This document shows, one piece after another, positions 48,962 through 61,630 of a stretch of DNA of 64,000 nucleotides. The stretch's first letter is position 1. Every line of letters begins with the position of its first letter. Location: contig NZ_AMRG01000009.1 of assembly GCF_000299895.1 (NCBI RefSeq), positions 1 through 64,000 on the forward strand, read 5' to 3'. The notes under the pieces were generated by a model that saw only the letters and a list, made by a program, of their open reading frames with translations, was not told the DNA's origin and searched no databases. This DNA comes from Idiomarina xiamenensis 10-D-4 (GTDB lineage: Bacteria > Pseudomonadota > Gammaproteobacteria > Enterobacterales > Alteromonadaceae). The position numbers and the translations under genes were made by a program.

Positions 48962-50245
48962 ATGACCCCAGCTTGGCTTGAGCTTGCAACGCTGTACCAA
49001 GACCACATACAACTGCTGCAACAACGTTATCAACAAGCGTTAGCGCGAGAATCGCTGACCACCTTGGCGATTCATGCGGGACAGCTAAAACGGCATTTTT
49101 TTGATGACCGGGTATACCCATTTAAAGCCAATCCCTATTTTTGCCAATGGTTGCCGCTGCCACAACAACCGCAGAGTTGGCTGGTATTACGCGAGCAGCA
49201 AGCGCCATTATTAGTGATCCATGCTACGCCCACCGAAAAGCTGTTGTTACAACCCTTATTACGCCAATTGCAGGGGTTAGGTTGGTTAATTGATTACATC
49301 AACACGCCGGAGGCCATCGAACGCTTTCTGCCTTATCATAAGCAGCAAGCGGCTTATTTAGGCGAGCATATCGATGTGGCAAAGGCGCTGGGTTTTGAGC
49401 ACATCAATCCGGAATCGCTGATCAACTTTTTAAATTACCGACGCGTAATTAAAAGCGACTATGAGTTAGCCTGCATCGGTAACGCTGCACGTCGTGCACT
49501 TGCTGGCCAAGAATTAGCTGCACAAGCGTTTACTGGCGGCGCGTCGGAGTTTACTTGTTGGTTAGCTTACTTACGTGGCAGCGGCTTACGCGAATCCGAA
49601 TTACCCTACGCTGTGCAGTTGCAACAGCGGCAAAGTGCTGGACAACGACTGATGTTGATTGATGGTGGCGCTGATTTTGCTGGTTATGCTGCCGCTATAA
49701 CGCGAACTTATTGCACGCGTGATGATGACGCCGCCGACTTAATGGTGGCTCTTGAGCAAGTTACCTTGGCTTTGGTCGGGCATTTAACCCCAGGTACTGC
49801 CTATGCTGACATCGAATCGTTAGCGCAACAGCAGTTAGCCAATTTACTGTGCGCATTCGGGCTGATTAAACTGGCGCCTGAGGACATTGTTGAGCAGCGT
49901 TTAACACAATACTTTATGCCTTACGAAAGTGCTTGTTTAGTGGGCTTACAAGCGCGTGATGTGGGCGCCTATTTGGCTGACGAACGCGGTACACCGATCC
50001 CGCCGCCAGCGCATTTACCGCAGCTTAAGACGACGCTGACGGTGGCGCCGAGGCAGGTGTTTCGTATCGGTATGGGTGTCTATTTTATTGACAGTCTGCT
50101 ACAAAGACTGGCAGAGTCGCGCCACCGTCGACAAATCGATTGGCAACGAGTCGAACAATTTCGATTGTTAGGTACCATTCGCGTCGAGGATAATGTAGTG
50201 GTGCGAGCGAACCATAGTGACAATCTGAGTCGAGTAGCAGGATAA
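48962..50245 (+). CDS. PepQ-like protein with lost metal ligands (probable pseudoenzyme)
   Basis: 427 residues aligning end to end with the Xaa-Pro dipeptidase PepQ (M24), including the N-terminal LYQDHIQLLQQRYQQAL and the C-terminal IRVEDNVVVRAN. It occupies the pepQ slot of the fadBA-pepQ-yigZ-trkH order. Of the five metal ligands only two remain: Asp234 (LIDGG) and Glu409 (RVEDN). The second Asp is Ala245 (YAAAITRT for YAADLTRT). The His is Cys325 (PYESACLVGLQARDVG for PHGIGHPLGLQVHDVG). The third Glu site is Gly370 (RIGMGVYFI for TIEPGIYFI). The frame is intact and codon use is ordinary, so a retained non-peptidase function is likely. GAGGG supports the start. Confidence 0.85.
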   Translation: MTPAWLELATLYQDHIQLLQQRYQQALARESLTTLAIHAGQLKRHFFDDRVYPFKANPYFCQWLPLPQQPQSWLVLREQQAPLLVIHATPTEKLLLQPLLRQLQGLGWLIDYINTPEAIERFLPYHKQQAAYLGEHIDVAKALGFEHINPESLINFLNYRRVIKSDYELACIGNAARRALAGQELAAQAFTGGASEFTCWLAYLRGSGLRESELPYAVQLQQRQSAGQRLMLIDGGADFAGYAAAITRTYCTRDDDAADLMVALEQVTLALVGHLTPGTAYADIESLAQQQLANLLCAFGLIKLAPEDIVEQRLTQYFMPYESACLVGLQARDVGAYLADERGTPIPPPAHLPQLKTTLTVAPRQVFRIGMGVYFIDSLLQRLAESRHRRQIDWQRVEQFRLLGTIRVEDNVVVRANHSDNLSRVAG

Positions 50246-50249
50246 CTTA

Positions 50250-50861
50250 GTGGCTGGATACCCGATACCGGCGCGTGATCATGAACACGAACTGGTGATT
50301 AAACAGAGTCGATTTATTGCCTGTGTGGCAGCGGTAGCCGACAGTGCGGCTGCGCAACAGTTTTTGTTGCGTGTAAAACAACGCTGGCCGGGCGCGAGCC
50401 ATTACTGCACGGCGGCCATTGCTGGGGCGCCAGAAGACAGTCAAAGTTACGCTTGTAGCGATGATGGTGAGCCCTCGGGAACGGCGGGCAGGCCGATGCT
50501 GAATGTTCTACTGAATCAACGTATCGGCGAGATTGCGGTGGTCGTGGTACGTTATTTTGGTGGTATTAAGTTGGGCACTGGCGGCTTGCAACGTGCATAC
50601 ACGCAGGTGGTCGTCGAGAGCTTAAAGAGCTTACCGGTTAGTCATCGGGTTGTGCGTCGGCGTTACCAATTACGTTGCGATTATGCTGACCAAAGTGCCG
50701 TTGACTATGTACTACATCGTCATCAAGCCATGTTAATTGCTAGCGATTATGGTGCCAGCATTCACTTGACCATCAGTTTGGAGCCTGAAAAACGCGATAT
50801 GTTAGACACCGATTTGTTGGCGCAGACGCAAGGACGAGTGCAGACCGAGGCGACCGGCTGA
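50250..50861 (+). CDS. yigZ: YigZ/IMPACT-family protein
   Basis: 203 residues with the family signature SDDGEPSGTAGRPMLNVLL followed by VVVVRYFGGIKLGTGGLQRAYTQ. The N-terminal UPF0029 domain and a C-terminal domain with an EF-G-like fold are expected. The cellular role is not firmly known; eukaryotic IMPACT regulates translation. The start is GTG five bases after the preceding stop, with AGGA upstream. It is probably co-transcribed with the PepQ-like gene and trkH. Confidence 0.93.
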   Translation: MAGYPIPARDHEHELVIKQSRFIACVAAVADSAAAQQFLLRVKQRWPGASHYCTAAIAGAPEDSQSYACSDDGEPSGTAGRPMLNVLLNQRIGEIAVVVVRYFGGIKLGTGGLQRAYTQVVVESLKSLPVSHRVVRRRYQLRCDYADQSAVDYVLHRHQAMLIASDYGASIHLTISLEPEKRDMLDTDLLAQTQGRVQTEATG

Positions 50862-50862
50862 T

Positions 50863-52314
50863 ATGCGTTATCGTGGCATTTTACGTATTCTTGGGATGCT
50901 CATTGGCGTCTTTTCTTTCACGCTATTGCCGCCTGCGGTGGTGGCGTTAATCTATGGTGACGGCGGTGGACTAGCGTTTATTGCCAGCTTTGTCATCAGC
51001 TTGATTATTGGCTTTTTGGTATGGAATCCGCAGCGCCACGTGCGCACCGACTTAAAGGCGCGTGATGGTTTCTTATTGACGGTGCTGTTTTGGACGGTAC
51101 TGGGTGCGGTTGGTACCTTACCCTTTATTTTGACCACCGAATTGCCGTTGTCGGTTACCGACGCCGTGTTTGAATCGTTTTCTGGCCTCACCACCACCGG
51201 TGCTACGGTGATTACCGGTTTAGATAGTTTGCCACACAGCATTCTGTTCTATCGGCAGCAACTGCAATGGTTTGGTGGTATGGGTATCATCGTGTTAGCG
51301 GTGGCCATTTTGCCGATGCTGGGTATCGGTGGCATGCAGTTGTATCGGGCGGAAATGCCGGGGCCGTTAAAAGACGCCAAAATGACTCCCCGTATCGCCG
51401 ACACGGCTAAACATTTGTGGTTTATTTATTTGTTTTTAACCATCGCTTGCGCCAGCGCTTACGCCTTTGCTGGCATGAGTTGGTTTGACGCCATTTGCCA
51501 TGCATTTTCGACGGTCGCGATTGGTGGTTTTTCGACCCACGATGCCAGTTTGGGCTATTTTGCCAGCAGCCAAATTAATATGATTTGCGTGGTGTTTTTG
51601 CTGTTGTCGGGGGTTAATTTTGCAGTGCACTATGCCGCAGTGACACAACGTTCGCTACTGATGTATTGGCGCGACCCTGAAAGCAAGGCCTTTATCGTTA
51701 TTTTGTCGGTGCTGATGCTGGTGGTGTTTTTCACGTTACTTTCGCACGACGTTTACAGCAATACCGAACAAACCTTTGACCAAGCGCTATTGCAGTCGGT
51801 TTCAATCAGTACAACCGCGGGTTTTGCGACCGCTGACTTTTCCGCCTGGCCGGTGTTTTTACCTTTACTCTTGTTGTTTGCCAGCTTTATTGGCGGCTGC
51901 GCCGGTTCCACCGCGGGTGGCTTGAAGGTGATCCGGGTATTACTGTTATACCGTCAGGGCATTCGTGAACTGAACCGCTTAGTGCACCCGAAAGCGGTTT
52001 ATTCGGTGAAATTAGGCAATCGTGCATTACCTAACCGTGTCATCGAGGCCATTTGGGGCTTCTTTTCGGCTTATGCGTTGGTGTTTGTGGTCGTCATGCT
52101 GGGCTTGCTGGCGGTTGGCTTAGACGAAGTTAGTGCGTTCTCAGCCACCGCTGCCTGTTTGAATAACTTAGGGCCGGGGTTGGGCAGCGTCGCCGCCAAC
52201 TACGCCGATGTACCGGGTTTAGGTAAGTGGTTTTTGGTGATTGCTATGCTGTTTGGACGCTTGGAAGTGTTCACTCTGTTGGTGCTATTCACACCAACAT
52301 TTTGGCGTTCGTAA
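50863..52314 (+). CDS. trkH: Trk potassium uptake channel TrkH
   Basis: 483 residues, the same length as E. coli TrkH. The four P-loop selectivity regions are visible, for example SFSGLTTTGATVITGLD, FSTVAIGGFSTHD, ISTTAGFATADF and CLNNLGPGLG. It forms the K+ pathway gated by TrkA, whose gene is convergent immediately downstream. The start is one base after the yigZ stop with GAGG upstream. Confidence 0.96.
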   Translation: MRYRGILRILGMLIGVFSFTLLPPAVVALIYGDGGGLAFIASFVISLIIGFLVWNPQRHVRTDLKARDGFLLTVLFWTVLGAVGTLPFILTTELPLSVTDAVFESFSGLTTTGATVITGLDSLPHSILFYRQQLQWFGGMGIIVLAVAILPMLGIGGMQLYRAEMPGPLKDAKMTPRIADTAKHLWFIYLFLTIACASAYAFAGMSWFDAICHAFSTVAIGGFSTHDASLGYFASSQINMICVVFLLLSGVNFAVHYAAVTQRSLLMYWRDPESKAFIVILSVLMLVVFFTLLSHDVYSNTEQTFDQALLQSVSISTTAGFATADFSAWPVFLPLLLLFASFIGGCAGSTAGGLKVIRVLLLYRQGIRELNRLVHPKAVYSVKLGNRALPNRVIEAIWGFFSAYALVFVVVMLGLLAVGLDEVSAFSATAACLNNLGPGLGSVAANYADVPGLGKWFLVIAMLFGRLEVFTLLVLFTPTFWRS

Positions 52315-52341
52315 TTCCCTAGCTAGCACAGTAGCCCAACG

Positions 52342-53718
52342 TTAAAAGAACATGGCGCTGGGCTGGAATAACCGCTCGACCTCGCCGATATACTTCTTAT
52401 CGACTAAGAACAAGATGACGTGGTCGTCAGACTGAAGAATGGTTTCGTTATGTGCCATCATCACCTCGTTACCGCGCACCACGGCACCGATAGTAGTGCC
52501 CGCTGGCAGCTTAATGTCGCGGATGGCTTTACCAACCACTTTCGAGGTATTTTCGTCGCCGTGGGCGATGGCTTCGATGGCCTCGGCAGCACCTTTACGC
52601 AGTGAGTAAACATTCACAATGTCGCCACGTCGGACGTGCGTTAGCAGTGCCGATACCGTGGCGCGTTGTGGCGAGATAGCGATATCGATATCGCCACCCT
52701 GAACCAAGTCAACGTAGGCATTACGCTGAATCAATACCATGGTTTTTTTGGCGCCCATGCGCTTGGCTAACATCGCCGACATGATGTTGGCTTCGTCGTC
52801 GTTAGTTACCGCAATGAATACATCGGTATCTTCAACGTGCTCTTCCATCAGCAGCTTTTGATCGGAAGCATCGCCGCAGAACACTAAGGTGTGCTCAAGT
52901 TGTTGAGATAGTAATTCGGCTCGTTCTTGCGAGCGTTCGATTAGCTTAATGCGATGGTCGTCTTCAAGACGTTTAGCTAACCCTGCGCCGATATTACCAC
53001 CACCAACAATCATGATACGGCGATATTGATTCTCGAGCTTTTGTAGCTCTTGCATCACGGTGCGTACGTAACGGGTATCGGCAATAAAGAAAATCTCATC
53101 GTCGGCTTCGATAACCGTAGTACCCATGGGCTTGATCGGTTGTCCTTGACGGAAAATGGCGGCAACCCGGGTATCAATATTGGGAATATGCTCGCGTAAC
53201 GTCGAGATAGCATGACCAACCAGCTTGCCGCCGTAATAGGCTTTAACCGCTACCAAGCTGGCGCGGCCACTGGCGAACTCCATGACTTGTAACGCTCCTG
53301 GGTAGTCGACCAGGCGTTTAATGTAACTGGTCACTAGTTGTTCCGGCGAGATGATGTGGTCGACTGGAATATCTTGATTGTGGAATAGCTGATCTTTAAA
53401 ACGGATATATTCTTCTGAGCGAATACGCGCGATTTTGGTCGGCGTATTGAACATGGTGTAAGCGATTTGGCATGCGATCATATTAGTTTCGTCGCTGCTG
53501 GTCACCGCTATTAGCATGTCGGCGTCTTCAGCGCCGGCACGACGCAGGGTATCGGGATGGCCGCCATGGCCGACTACCACACGTAAATCGAACTTATCTT
53601 GAAGCCCTTCTAGCAGGCGAGTATCGGTATCGATGATAGTGATATCGTTGCGCTCACCGACCAAATTTTCGGCCAATGTTCCACCCACTTGGCCTGCGCC
53701 TAAGATAATGATTTTCAT
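52342..53718 (-). CDS. trkA: Trk system regulatory NAD-binding protein TrkA
   Basis: A cytoplasmic ring protein that gates TrkH in response to nucleotides. 458 residues with duplicated RCK-N/RCK-C modules. The Rossmann motifs are [15 protein letters not shown] (residues 4-18) and [16 protein letters not shown] (about 236-251). Its start overlaps the rsmB stop (ATGA), so it is the last gene of a def-fmt-rsmB-trkA unit, as in E. coli. Confidence 0.97.
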   Translation of the reverse strand: MKIIILGAGQVGGTLAENLVGERNDITIIDTDTRLLEGLQDKFDLRVVVGHGGHPDTLRRAGAEDADMLIAVTSSDETNMIACQIAYTMFNTPTKIARIRSEEYIRFKDQLFHNQDIPVDHIISPEQLVTSYIKRLVDYPGALQVMEFASGRASLVAVKAYYGGKLVGHAISTLREHIPNIDTRVAAIFRQGQPIKPMGTTVIEADDEIFFIADTRYVRTVMQELQKLENQYRRIMIVGGGNIGAGLAKRLEDDHRIKLIERSQERAELLSQQLEHTLVFCGDASDQKLLMEEHVEDTDVFIAVTNDDEANIMSAMLAKRMGAKKTMVLIQRNAYVDLVQGGDIDIAISPQRATVSALLTHVRRGDIVNVYSLRKGAAEAIEAIAHGDENTSKVVGKAIRDIKLPAGTTIGAVVRGNEVMMAHNETILQSDDHVILFLVDKKYIGEVERLFQPSAMFF

Positions 53719-55067
53719 GCTTGTTTTTCCATCACTGCGTAAAAGAAGCCATCGCCCTCAGCTGTTCCCGGTAGGCGCTGCCAGCAACCCTCAAGGACAC
53801 CCGCAACAGGGTTATCTGCTGTTGCAATAGGCAGTAGTCGGGCATCCGCATGCCGTGCTAAGAATGCCGCTATTTGCGCACTGTTTTCATCGGTTAAGAC
53901 CGAGCAGGTGGCATAAAGTAAGCGTCCGCCAACGGCTAGTGTCGGCCACAAGTTATCCAGCAAGCGCTGTTGAGTAGCTGTTAACGTAGCGATATCGTCA
54001 GCGCGGCGCAACCATTTGATATCGGGGTGGCGACGAATAACACCGGTAGCCGAGCAGGGTGCATCTAGCAAAATGGCTTGAAACGGCTGTCCATCCCACC
54101 AACTATCGGTAGCCGCGGCATCGGCGCAAACTAACTGGGCCTGATAACCGCCGCGCTTTAGGTTTTCGTCGACGCGTTGCAGGCGACGCTCGTCGACATC
54201 TAACGCGGTCATGCTTAACTCGCCGTGGCAATGCTCTAGCATGTGGACGGTTTTGCCGCCAGGTGCCGCACAGCAGTCTAATACGCGCTGACCGGTTTGT
54301 GGTTGTAGCAAGGCTGCGCAAGCTTGGGCGGCAACATCTTGTACCGAAACGTCACCCTCAGCAAAACCTGGCAGCTGCTGTACTGCGACAGCGTGTGTTA
54401 ACCGCAGTGCTGACGCAACATGTGGGTCGGCAACACTATCGATGCCTTGCTGTTGTAAGCGCTGCTGATAGTCGGTGCGTGTTTGTTTAGCTAGATTAAC
54501 CCGCAACCACATGGGCGCTTGTTGATTATTAGCCTGCATAATGTCGGTCGCGCGTTGTTGCCCGTAGTTGTCAATTAAGCGCTGTTGTAGCCAGCGCGGA
54601 TGAGCTAAATCATCGCTATCAACTTGCTGTTCGATGCTGGCTTGATTACGCAGAAAGTTACGTAGCACGCCGTTTACCAAGCCCTTGTGACGTGGCAATT
54701 TGAGTAACACGGCGGCTTCTACGGTTGCTGCAACGGCGGCATGGGTTTGCGTATTTAAACCGACAATTTGATAAATACCGACCAGCAATAAGTAATGCAG
54801 CGGCTTCATTTTAGCGCGTAAGGGCTTTTCTAATAACGCATTGGCGTAGGCATTGTAACGCGGTAAGTGACGTAGTACGCCGTAGCAAATTGCTTGAGCT
54901 AAGGCCTGATCGCGCGCATTTAACTGCTGTTGACGGCTAGCTTGTGGCAGGGCATCGCTTAATGAACGACCATTTTCCAATACCTGAAACAAGGCTAAGG
55001 CTGCGACAGCACGACTTTGCGCACCGGATGCCTGCGTTTGAGAGGATGCTTTAGCGGATAAATTCAC
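53715..55067 (-). CDS. rsmB: 16S rRNA (cytosine967-C5)-methyltransferase
   Basis: RsmB (Sun) methylates C967 of 16S rRNA. An N-terminal NusB-like domain precedes the SAM domain. [17 protein letters not shown] binds [23 protein letters not shown] holds one Cys, and [13 protein letters not shown] the catalytic Cys. 450 residues, GTG start overlapping the fmt stop (GTGA). Confidence 0.96.
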   Translation of the reverse strand: MNLSAKASSQTQASGAQSRAVAALALFQVLENGRSLSDALPQASRQQQLNARDQALAQAICYGVLRHLPRYNAYANALLEKPLRAKMKPLHYLLLVGIYQIVGLNTQTHAAVAATVEAAVLLKLPRHKGLVNGVLRNFLRNQASIEQQVDSDDLAHPRWLQQRLIDNYGQQRATDIMQANNQQAPMWLRVNLAKQTRTDYQQRLQQQGIDSVADPHVASALRLTHAVAVQQLPGFAEGDVSVQDVAAQACAALLQPQTGQRVLDCCAAPGGKTVHMLEHCHGELSMTALDVDERRLQRVDENLKRGGYQAQLVCADAAATDSWWDGQPFQAILLDAPCSATGVIRRHPDIKWLRRADDIATLTATQQRLLDNLWPTLAVGGRLLYATCSVLTDENSAQIAAFLARHADARLLPIATADNPVAGVLEGCWQRLPGTAEGDGFFYAVMEKQA

Positions 55068-56002
55068 AATAATGATTGTCCTGGGCTAAACCAGTCGGCC
55101 CGACCATTAAGCGCATCGGCAGCGCTCATCGGCTTTTTCCCGGGTGGTTGCAAGCGCGTGATGGCAAGCGCTTGGTCTGCGGTCTGCACGACAATGCCGT
55201 GTTTGTCAGCGCGCAAAATTTGGCCTATTGGAGCCTTGCTATCGCCAGCGACAACTTCGGCTTGTTGCACTTTAATTATGTGTCCAGCAACACTAAACCA
55301 TGCACTGGGCCAAGGCGTGAAGGCGCGCACGTTACGTTCCAATTGCGCCGCCGATTGCGACCAATCAAACTGGCCTTCTTCTTTGCTAAGTTTTTTCGCG
55401 TAGGTGCTAAGCGAGTCATCTTGTGCTTGCGCCTGCTGTTGTCGCTCGGGTAACGCTAGCAGGGTATTGACTAACGCCTGCGGACCTAGCTCTGCCAGCT
55501 TACTGTATAAGCTGGCGCTAGTGTCGTCTGGACTGATAGGGCAACGTTGCTCTAGCAACACTGGGCCGGTGTCTAAGCCGGCTTCCATTTGCATGATCGC
55601 CACGCCCGACTCTGGGTCGCCGGCCCAAATAGCACGCTGAATTGGCGCTGCACCGCGCCAACGCGGTAATAACGAACCGTGCACGTTGATGCAGCCAAAC
55701 TTGGGTATATCTAACACCGCTTGCGGCAATAGCAAACCATAAGCAACCACCACCATGACGTCGGCTTGGTATTGGCTTAAGCGTTGCTGGCTATCGCTAG
55801 CTTTCAGACTCAACGGCTGTTCTACGGGAATATCGTGCTGTATGGCGAGCTGCTTAACCGCACTGGCTTGCAAGTGTTTACCACGTCCAGCGGGGCGATC
55901 AGGCTGCGTATAAACGGCTACCACCTCTAGTTCGGGCTGAGCGAGTAACGCCGCTAAATGACGTTCGGCAAATTCTGGCGTACCGGCGAAAACAATGCGC
56001 AT
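55064..56002 (-). CDS. fmt: Methionyl-tRNA formyltransferase
   Basis: Formylates initiator Met-tRNA using 10-formyl-tetrahydrofolate. 312 residues. [17 protein letters not shown] begins the protein. The folate and catalytic region is [25 protein letters not shown] with the Asn-His pair, and GLDTGPVLL follows. It is 3 bp from def and overlaps rsmB. Confidence 0.97.
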   Translation of the reverse strand: MRIVFAGTPEFAERHLAALLAQPELEVVAVYTQPDRPAGRGKHLQASAVKQLAIQHDIPVEQPLSLKASDSQQRLSQYQADVMVVVAYGLLLPQAVLDIPKFGCINVHGSLLPRWRGAAPIQRAIWAGDPESGVAIMQMEAGLDTGPVLLEQRCPISPDDTSASLYSKLAELGPQALVNTLLALPERQQQAQAQDDSLSTYAKKLSKEEGQFDWSQSAAQLERNVRAFTPWPSAWFSVAGHIIKVQQAEVVAGDSKAPIGQILRADKHGIVVQTADQALAITRLQPPGKKPMSAADALNGRADWFSPGQSLL

Positions 56003-56004
56003 GT

Positions 56005-56523
56005 TTAAGCGTCCACCATCTTCTCGCGTAAGCGTTGCTCTTTTTCTAATTTTTTGCGGATGCGCTCACGCTTTAATGGCGATAAGTAGTCGACGAACAG
56101 TTTACCGTTCAGGTGGTCGATTTCGTGTTGAATACAAATTGCCAATAGGCCTTCGGCGGTTTTACTAAAACGCTCGCCGTGTTTATCTAACGCCGAGACG
56201 GTGACTTTACTAGCGCGTTCAACTTTGGCGTAAACGCCGGGAAAAGAAAGACAGCCTTCTTCGTTGGTGAAATCGCCCTCAGACTCTGTAATCTCAGGAT
56301 TGATAAACACCAGTGGCTCGTTCTGATCTTCGCTACAGTCAGCGACGAACAATCGCTTATGAACATCGACTTGGGTTGCAGCCAACCCCACACCTTGCGA
56401 CTCGTACATAGTCTCAAACATGTCGTCAATCGTCGTGCGCAGCGCCTCGTCGACTTGTGCGATGGGCTCTGCCACGGTGCGTAACCGTTCATCGGGATAC
56501 TTTAATACTGCTAACTTTGCCAT
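56005..56523 (-). CDS. def: Peptide deformylase
   Basis: Removes the formyl group from nascent N-terminal Met. The three motifs are [17 protein letters not shown] (metal Cys) and [14 protein letters not shown] (metal His pair and catalytic Glu). The open frame reaches 56682, but the family start [15 protein letters not shown] is at 56523, giving 172 residues. The extension would run into dprA on the other strand. It heads the def-fmt-rsmB-trkA operon. Confidence 0.97.
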   Translation of the reverse strand: MAKLAVLKYPDERLRTVAEPIAQVDEALRTTIDDMFETMYESQGVGLAATQVDVHKRLFVADCSEDQNEPLVFINPEITESEGDFTNEEGCLSFPGVYAKVERASKVTVSALDKHGERFSKTAEGLLAICIQHEIDHLNGKLFVDYLSPLKRERIRKKLEKEQRLREKMVDA

Positions 56524-56588
56524 ATCAATCATCTTGCTTGCTTCAACTACACTAATTTTAGCGCATTTTGGGGGGTAAAAGACAGTCC

Positions 56589-57665
56589 ATGCAACAACGA
56601 CTATTGGCATTGGCGATGGCGCTAGCCAGTGCGCCAATTCAAGTACAACGGCGCTGGGCGCCGATGTTAACGCAGCGATCATCGCAAGCAGCGATTATCG
56701 CTATCGAGCAAGACGTTGATATTCAGCGGCGAGTCGTGCCATTACAGCGGCTTGCCGAGCGTTTTCTTGGCGTGAAGGGGCGAGGCTGGACGCACATCGG
56801 TTGTCGGGATTATCCGACGCTGTTACGAGAAATTAAGAGACCGCCCGTTATCTTGTTCTATCACGGCGATATCCGTTTAGCACAGCAGCCTGCGGTGGCT
56901 ATTGTGGGTAGCCGAAAAGCATCAACAACCGGTTTGCATAACGCGGCTTGGCTGGCTCAGCAGTGCTGTCAACGCGGCTGGGTGGTGGTAAGTGGCTTGG
57001 CAATGGGAGTCGATGCTGCCGCGCACCGTAGTGCATTGGCGCATGGTCGAGCCATCGCCGTACTCGGGGTTGGGTGCGATTATATTTACCCACGCCGCAA
57101 CCGTTTGCTACAACAGCAGATCGCGGAGCAAGGGCTGTTGTTAAGCGAGTTTATTCCAGGAAGTCCGGCAAAAAGCGATCATTTTCCGCGCCGCAACCGT
57201 ATTATTAGTGGATTAAGCCAGGTAACGACCGTAGTGGAAGCCACGCTCGCCAGTGGTTCGATGACGACGGCGGCTTATGCACTGGAACAGAATCGAGATG
57301 TCGCCGCCTTCAGCGGTTCCATGTGGAACAGTGCGTACGATGGCTGTCATCGGTTGATTCAGCAGGGTGCGTTTTTGATGACAGGCGAGCAAGGGCTGGA
57401 TGAATTATTACCGATACTTGAAAAACAGCCGCAACCGGTCGTTAGTTCGCAAAAACCGATGAATAAGGCACCGAGTAGCGACAATAAAGGCTTGGCAAGC
57501 CAGAAATTGTTAGCTAATGTGGGAAATGAAGCAACATCATTAGACCGTCTGGTTGAGCTTACTGGATTGTCCATAGCCGAAGTCAGTGAGCAAATGTTGT
57601 TGCTTGAAATTGCTGGTCGTGTTGAAGCTGTTCCGGCTGGCTATATAAAAATGGGGAGGCGCTGA
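56589..57665 (+). CDS. dprA: DNA processing protein DprA
   Basis: DprA protects incoming single-stranded DNA and loads RecA during natural transformation. The Rossmann core has [35 protein letters not shown] and [20 protein letters not shown], with a C-terminal winged helix. 358 residues from the ATG at 56589; a TTG seven codons upstream is possible but less likely. Divergent from def. A degenerate parS-like palindrome lies inside at 57315. Confidence 0.94.
   Translation: MQQRLLALAMALASAPIQVQRRWAPMLTQRSSQAAIIAIEQDVDIQRRVVPLQRLAERFLGVKGRGWTHIGCRDYPTLLREIKRPPVILFYHGDIRLAQQPAVAIVGSRKASTTGLHNAAWLAQQCCQRGWVVVSGLAMGVDAAAHRSALAHGRAIAVLGVGCDYIYPRRNRLLQQQIAEQGLLLSEFIPGSPAKSDHFPRRNRIISGLSQVTTVVEATLASGSMTTAAYALEQNRDVAAFSGSMWNSAYDGCHRLIQQGAFLMTGEQGLDELLPILEKQPQPVVSSQKPMNKAPSSDNKGLASQKLLANVGNEATSLDRLVELTGLSIAEVSEQMLLLEIAGRVEAVPAGYIKMGRR
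57315..57330. promoter_or_regulatory. Degenerate parS-like palindrome in dprA
   Basis: GGTTCCATGTGGAACA matches parS at 14 of 16 bases (differences at positions 1 and 8). The central CACGTG is broken to CATGTG, which usually weakens ParB binding strongly. Confidence 0.3.
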
Positions 57666-57667
57666 CG

Positions 57668-58141
57668 ATGTTTGATATCCTCATGTATCTGTTTGAAAAC
57701 TATATTCATTCAGAAACGGAAGTGGTAGTAGACCATGATGAACTGACCGAAGAACTGACCCGTGCAGGTTTTCATCGTCAGGAAATCTATAAAGCCCTTG
57801 CTTGGTTAGAGCGGTTAGCTGACTTGCAAGACAGTCAAAGTAAGCCTTATCTGACGCAGTCACCGGCGACCTCAACTCGGGTTTACACTGCCGATGAAAT
57901 GGCTCGTATGGATTGCCAGAGTCGCGGCTTTCTGATGTATCTGGAAAGCTTAGGTGTGCTTGATTTTAGTACGCGCGAAATGGTCATCGATCGGGTCATG
58001 GAGCTAGATACGCCGCAATTTACCATCGACGACTTAAAGTGGGTGGTATTGATGGTGTTGTTTAATGTTCCCGGTCACGAAGCGGCTTACGACCAGATGG
58101 AAGGCCTGCTCTTTGAAGAGGCTGACGGCGTCTTGCACTAG
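57668..58141 (+). CDS. smg: Smg family protein (DUF494)
   Basis: 157 residues, acidic, with the family opening [16 protein letters not shown] and the segment [28 protein letters not shown]. The function is unknown; it is almost always next to dprA. It starts 3 bp after the dprA stop with GAGGCG upstream. Confidence 0.93.
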   Translation: MFDILMYLFENYIHSETEVVVDHDELTEELTRAGFHRQEIYKALAWLERLADLQDSQSKPYLTQSPATSTRVYTADEMARMDCQSRGFLMYLESLGVLDFSTREMVIDRVMELDTPQFTIDDLKWVVLMVLFNVPGHEAAYDQMEGLLFEEADGVLH

Positions 58142-58183
58142 TCGATAACCGGCGCTGTAGCCAAACAGCGGGGTTTATCTCAA

Positions 58184-58215
58184 TACCGTCACTGCGGTGG
58201 CGGTAATCACTTTTT
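58184..58215 (+). terminator. Probable terminator of dprA-smg
   Basis: 9-bp arms (58184-58192 with 58197-58205) pair with one G-U wobble around a TGCG loop. A run of five T begins six bases later. The offset U-run makes it imperfect. Confidence 0.5.
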
Positions 58216-58315
58216 CTCGCTGATTTTTACGACTTTCAATGTGTTATCCTTATATCTTTGCTATCCGTACCGTTATTATTCGGCTTGCTAATTGATTAAT
58301 GCGCGGGAGTTTGTC

Positions 58316-58834
58316 GTGAGTCTTGAAGCTAATGAGAAGCCCTGTCCTGAATGTGGTGCCGCGATGCGAATCAAGCATGTTGGTCAGGACAGTTTTTGGG
58401 CTTGTAGTGCATACCCCAAATGTCAGCACACCCAGCCGTTGCATGATAGCCAGTTAGAGCCTCAAAGCTTAGGCGTTGAATGTCCGCAATGTGGTGGCGA
58501 GTTACTGCTAAAGCAGGGCCGCTACGGATTTTTTGTTGGCTGTGCGAATTTTCCTGATTGTCATTTTGTTGCCGAAGCTGACAGTCCTGAGCAAACCGAG
58601 GTTGACTGCCCTGAGTGCGAATCCGGGCGACTGGTAGAGCGCACCAGTAAGTATGGCAAGCGCTTTTATGCCTGCAACCAATATCCCAGCTGCCAATTCG
58701 CGGTTAATTATCCGCCTTTAGCGAAAGTTTGCCCCGCCTGCGATTACCCAGTAATGATGAAAAAGCAGCAGCAAGGGCGAGCGCAACTCGTCTGTGCGCG
58801 AAAATCGTGCGGTCATAAATTGGAAGACGTATAA
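58316..58834 (+). CDS. Topoisomerase-type zinc-ribbon DNA-binding protein (YrdD-like)
   Basis: About 173 residues made of four zinc ribbons like the C-terminal domain of topoisomerase I. The Cys4 sets begin at CPECGAAM, CPQCGGEL, CPECESGR and CPACDYPV, each closed by a C-x6-7-C pair (for example CSAYPKC, CANFPDC, CNQYPSC). E. coli yrdD, also beside tsaC, is the same stand-alone form. GGGAG eight bases before the GTG at 58316 favours it over the TTG at 58292. It probably binds single-stranded DNA. Confidence 0.88.
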   Translation: MSLEANEKPCPECGAAMRIKHVGQDSFWACSAYPKCQHTQPLHDSQLEPQSLGVECPQCGGELLLKQGRYGFFVGCANFPDCHFVAEADSPEQTEVDCPECESGRLVERTSKYGKRFYACNQYPSCQFAVNYPPLAKVCPACDYPVMMKKQQQGRAQLVCARKSCGHKLEDV

Positions 58835-58869
58835 TTAAGCTTTTTAATGGCTGCGGAGTAAAACACATC

Positions 58870-60761
<1,892 letters not shown>

Positions 60762-60763
<2 letters not shown>

Positions 60764-61598
60764 GAATCGATTTACGCTATTTGGAAATCCGGTCAGTCAT
60801 AGCCGTTCGCCGCTAATTCATCAAGCGTTTGCTAATCAGCGTCGAGAACAACTGAATTATTGCTGTAGTTTAACATCGACCGGGCAGTTTCGTCGCGCGG
60901 TCGCCAGATTCTTTCGCGAGGGGGGCGCTGGCGCTAATGTGACTACGCCGTTTAAAGGCCTAGCTTATCAACTCTGTAGCCATGTCACGGTGCGCGCGCA
61001 ACAAGCCAAAGCGGTCAATACTTTGGTGCCATTAGGGCACGGACAATTATTGGGAGACAATACCGATGGTTTAGGGTTAGTTGCTGATCTGCAACGTGAT
61101 GGCGAGCGTTTGACCGGTTTGAGCGTCTGTATTTTAGGCGCTGGCGGCGCCGCGCAAGGGGTCATTGGAAGTTTACTGGCGGCTGGGGTAGCGCAGATCA
61201 CCTTGGTTAATCGAACTCACCATAAAGCGCAGCGGATTGCGGCGCTGTGGCAGGCTCGCGGCGCGCCGGTGCAAGCAGCAGCAGAGGTCAGTGCTTGTAG
61301 TGCTGTCGACTTGCTGATAAATGCAACCAGCATGAGTTTGCAAGGCGAGCGCGTTTGTCTACCTAAGCAGTTGGTCAAGTCAGAGGGACGCGTGTACGAC
61401 ATGATGTATGGTCAAGCCGCGCAGCAGTTTCTGCAATGGGCGGCTGATTGTGGCATCAAACGTCGGCAAGATGGTTTAGGTATGTTGGTCGAGCAGGCAG
61501 CTTATAGCTATGTATTGTGGCATGATGGCAATAAACCCGATACCAACCGAGTACTAACGCAGTTGCAACAGCAACTGGGCGAGTCACCGAATCGCTAA
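60762..61598 (+). CDS. aroE: Shikimate dehydrogenase
   Basis: Reduces 3-dehydroshikimate to shikimate with NADPH. It starts MNRFTLFGNPVSHSRSPLIHQAF. The catalytic Lys lies in VTTPFKG and the Asp in GDNTDGLG. The NADP loop is CILGAGGAAQGVIGSLL. The ATG at 60762 gives 278 residues; the open frame extends to 60705, but homology begins here. Usually it sits in the tsaC-aroE-hemF neighbourhood, as it does here apart from the inverted globin gene between. Confidence 0.95.
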
Positions 61599-61630
61599 CG
61601 TCCGAGTGATTCATGGCAATGGAGGCGGCA

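Noticed and set aside
56524-56682. N-terminal extension of def
   Set aside because: The upstream 53 codons do not resemble peptide deformylase and run antisense into the start of dprA.
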